A DNA stretch of 64,000 nt from Streptomyces zingiberis. GTDB lineage: Bacteria; Actinomycetota; Actinomycetes; Streptomycetales; Streptomycetaceae. Each line of letters begins with the position of its first letter. Position 1 is the first letter of the stretch. The position numbers and the translations under genes were made by a program. Under the pieces are notes generated by a model that saw only the letters and a program-made list of their open reading frames with translations, was not told the DNA's origin and did no database searches. Positions 61,871-64,000 of this stretch are shown here, piece by piece. The stretch is from contig NZ_JAATEN010000028.1 of the NCBI RefSeq assembly GCF_012034935.1, forward strand, positions 1 through 64,000, written 5' to 3'.

Positions 61871-62707
61871 TCAGCCCGCCTTCGCCGCGGAGGTGACGGA
61901 CGGCACGGGGCCCGCGGCGGCCCCGGTGCCGCCGGAGGCGGCTGTCCCCGGGCCGCCGGGGCCGCCCGGATGGCCAGGACCGCCCGGCCCGCCCGCCGGA
62001 CCGCCGCCCCGCCCTCTCCGGCGGGCGGCGGGGGCCGGCTTCCCCGTCCGCGTCCAGGGGGTGAGCAGCCGCTGGACACCGAGCAGCAGCACGTCCGCCG
62101 TCACGGCCAGCACCACGCAGAGCACCGAGGCGGTCAGCACCTGGGCCTTGAAGTAGCTGTCCAGGCCGGCGTAGAGCAGATCGCCGAGCCCGCCGTGGCC
62201 CACGATCGCCCCGACGGTGGTGAGCGACACGGAGGAGACCGTGGCGATCCGCACCCCCGCCATCAGCGCCGGCAGCGCGAGGGGCAGCTCGACCTCCAGC
62301 AGCAGGCGCAGCGGGCCGTACCCCATGCCGCGCGCCGCCTCGCGCGTCTCGGCCGGGACGGCGTCCAGCCCGGCGAGCAGGTTGCGCACCAGGATCGTCA
62401 GCGAGTAGAGCGCCAGCCCCGTCACCACCACCGCGGCGGAGAGACCGAACACCGGCATCAGCAGGGCGAACAGCGCCAGCGAGGGAACGGTGTAGAGCAC
62501 GGTGGTCAGCCCCAGCACCGGTCCGGCCAGACCGCGCCACCGGCGCACCAGCAGCGCCAGCGGCAGCGCCACCAGCAGCCCGAGGGCGACGGAGGAGAGG
62601 GCGATGCCCACATGCTGGACGGTCGCGTCCACCAGTTCCTGGGAGCGGCTGCGCAGATACTCCCCGCAGATCCACTCGTTCGCCGCCAGGCAGCTCCGCG
62701 CGCTCAT
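61871..62707 (-). CDS. Quaternary-amine ABC transporter permease
   Basis: The 278-residue permease has five to six transmembrane helices and an EAA loop EAARGMGYGPLRLLLEVELPL, closely matching its downstream paralogue. The C-terminal 50 residues are Gly/Pro-rich. ATG 62707 has GGAGG 7 nt upstream. It is the first gene of the minus-strand transporter operon, divergent from the ATPase gene. Confidence 0.92.
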   Translation of the reverse strand: MSARSCLAANEWICGEYLRSRSQELVDATVQHVGIALSSVALGLLVALPLALLVRRWRGLAGPVLGLTTVLYTVPSLALFALLMPVFGLSAAVVVTGLALYSLTILVRNLLAGLDAVPAETREAARGMGYGPLRLLLEVELPLALPALMAGVRIATVSSVSLTTVGAIVGHGGLGDLLYAGLDSYFKAQVLTASVLCVVLAVTADVLLLGVQRLLTPWTRTGKPAPAARRRGRGGGPAGGPGGPGHPGGPGGPGTAASGGTGAAAGPVPSVTSAAKAG

Positions 62708-62920
62708 GCCCGCACCTCCCCCGTGTGCCGTGCCACCGCACCGTGCGGCGGGCCGTCGGGCCGGGCGGCCCGAGCCGCCCCGTGTCGGGAGCCGACTCTA
62801 CGTGCCGGGTCCGACAGACCGTACGGGACCTCCGCGCGGGTATGTTGCTCCGGAACGACCCGGTTCACGCCTCCGGCGGCGTGCGGCCGTCCACCGGAAC
62901 CGCTACCCCAGGGGGAGACA

Positions 62921-64000
62921 TTGATCCGCTTCGAGCAGGTGACCAAGCGCTATCCCGACGGCACCACCGCCGTGGAGGATCTCTCGTTCGAGGTGGCGGA
63001 GGGGGAGCTGGTCACCCTCGTCGGCCCGTCGGGCTGCGGCAAGACGACGACCATGAAGATGGTGAACCGGCTGATCGAGCCCACCTCGGGGCGGGTGCTG
63101 GTGAACGGCGAGGACGTCGCCGCGACGGACCCGGTCCGGCTGCGCCGCTCCATCGGCTACGTCATCCAGCAGGTCGGGCTCCTGCCGCACCGCACCGTGC
63201 TCGACAACACCGCCACCGTGCCGCGGCTGCTCGGGGGGACGCGGCGGCAGAGCCGCGAGCGCGCGGCCGAACTCCTCGACCTCGTCGGCCTGGACCCCGC
63301 CGTGTACGGCGGCCGCTACCCCGACCAGCTCTCCGGCGGGCAGCGCCAGCGGGTCGGGGTGGCCCGCGCGCTCGCCGCCGATCCGCCCGTGCTGCTGATG
63401 GACGAGCCGTTCGGGGCCGTCGACCCCGTGGTCCGGGAGCGGCTCCAGAACGAGTTCCTGGCGCTCCAGGCGGAGCTGCGGAAGACGGTCCTGCTCGTCA
63501 CCCACGACCTGGAGGAGGCCGTCCGCCTCGGTGACCGGATCGCCGTCTACGGGCACGGGCGGATCGAGCAGCTCGACGCTCCGGCGGCCGTCCTCGGCGC
63601 CCCGGCGAACCGGTACGTGGCGGACTTCGTGGGCGCGGACCGCGGGCTGAAACGGCTCTCGGTCACCCCGGTCGAGCCGGGTGACCTGGAGCGGCCCCCG
63701 GTCGTCCGGCTGGACGACCCGCTGGGCACCGCCGTCGGCGCGCTGGCCGCGGAGGGCTCCCGCTGGGCGGTCGTCCTGGACGCGGAGAACCGGCTGCACG
63801 GCTGGATACCGGCCGACGCCGTACGGGCGGCGGGCCCCGGCGCCCCGGCGGGCAGCGTCCGGGACCACACGCGCCGGATGGAGGCGTGGCTGCCGGTCGG
63901 CGCCCCGCTCAAACAGGCGTTCGCCACGATGCTCCAGCACGACGCGGGGTGGATAGCCGTGCTGGACGGCGACCGCTTCCTCGGCGTCCTCACCCCGACG
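62921..64000 (+). CDS. Quaternary-amine ABC transporter ATPase with CBS domains (partial)
   Basis: The partial protein (360 codons to the window edge, no stop) is an OpuAA/ProV-type ATPase: Walker A GPSGCGKTTT (about 36-45), the Q-loop VIQQVGLLPHRT, signature LSGGQRQRVG, Walker B LLMDEPFGAVDP, switch VTHDLEEA, and C-terminal CBS-like sequence (LDDPLGTAVGAL, GWIPADAV) that in relatives senses ionic strength or c-di-AMP. The start is TTG 62921, supported by GGGGGAG 3 nt upstream and by homology beginning at IRFEQVTKRYPDG. It is divergent from the permease operon by 213 bp; together they make a full osmoprotectant importer. Confidence 0.92.
   Translation, partial: MIRFEQVTKRYPDGTTAVEDLSFEVAEGELVTLVGPSGCGKTTTMKMVNRLIEPTSGRVLVNGEDVAATDPVRLRRSIGYVIQQVGLLPHRTVLDNTATVPRLLGGTRRQSRERAAELLDLVGLDPAVYGGRYPDQLSGGQRQRVGVARALAADPPVLLMDEPFGAVDPVVRERLQNEFLALQAELRKTVLLVTHDLEEAVRLGDRIAVYGHGRIEQLDAPAAVLGAPANRYVADFVGADRGLKRLSVTPVEPGDLERPPVVRLDDPLGTAVGALAAEGSRWAVVLDAENRLHGWIPADAVRAAGPGAPAGSVRDHTRRMEAWLPVGAPLKQAFATMLQHDAGWIAVLDGDRFLGVLTPT

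Overview
The window is very GC-rich, has almost no gene-free DNA apart from short G/C-biased spacers, and carries actinomycete-specific genes (lsr2, disA, the sigE-cseABC envelope stress operon, ClpC, two LuxR-type two-component pairs, ECF sigma factors). It is most likely chromosomal core DNA of a Streptomyces or close relative. I see no rRNA, tRNA, insertion sequence, integrase or CRISPR array. About 46 protein genes can be supported; the last runs off the right edge.

Left part (0.1-12 kb, all on the minus strand): proC; a two-gene ABC exporter with a palindromic operator over its start codon; an NDH-2-like FAD oxidoreductase and an ECF41-type sigma factor, each preceded by the same TGTCACA-N16-CGTC promoter; a small membrane protein; ilvD; a coupled sugar-isomerase-like/TetR pair; and a Ppx/GppA phosphatase. 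From 12 to 20.5 kb lie an uncharacterised Cys-rich protein, a membrane-tethered sigma-like protein with a BACON-like exterior, radA, disA (c-di-AMP synthase), a secreted-domain membrane protein and mutY.

From 20.9 to 24.5 kb is the sigE-cseA-cseB-cseC operon. It is followed by an EmrB/QacA-type exporter with a divergent TetR gene, a Tat-secreted M23 peptidase with a structured leader, a LuxR-type two-component pair, a tripeptidyl-aminopeptidase-like lipoprotein, and a 1084-residue NACHT/leucine-rich-repeat protein resembling bacterial NLR (bNACHT) defence proteins. ClpC, a 1.2-kb gene-free stretch, lsr2, a GNAT acetyltransferase, a BlaI-type repressor and two small conserved unknowns follow.

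From 43.9 to 49.8 kb a tightly overlapping minus-strand operon (DUF2520 Rossmann protein-panC-nadB-nadC-coaX) joins CoA and NAD biosynthesis. Next come a second LuxR-type two-component pair, a MidA/NDUFAF7-type methyltransferase, two PH-domain membrane proteins and an orphan NuoD. The right end is a coiled-coil membrane protein and a quaternary-amine (glycine betaine/choline) ABC transporter: binding lipoprotein and two permeases on the minus strand, and the CBS-domain ATPase divergent, starting with TTG and cut by the window edge.

Two features run through the whole window. First, at least fifteen genes have a TANNNT-like -10 hexamer exactly 6-7 nt upstream of the start codon, the layout of leaderless mRNAs. 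Second, many spacers and protein termini contain short G/C-rich tandem repeats.
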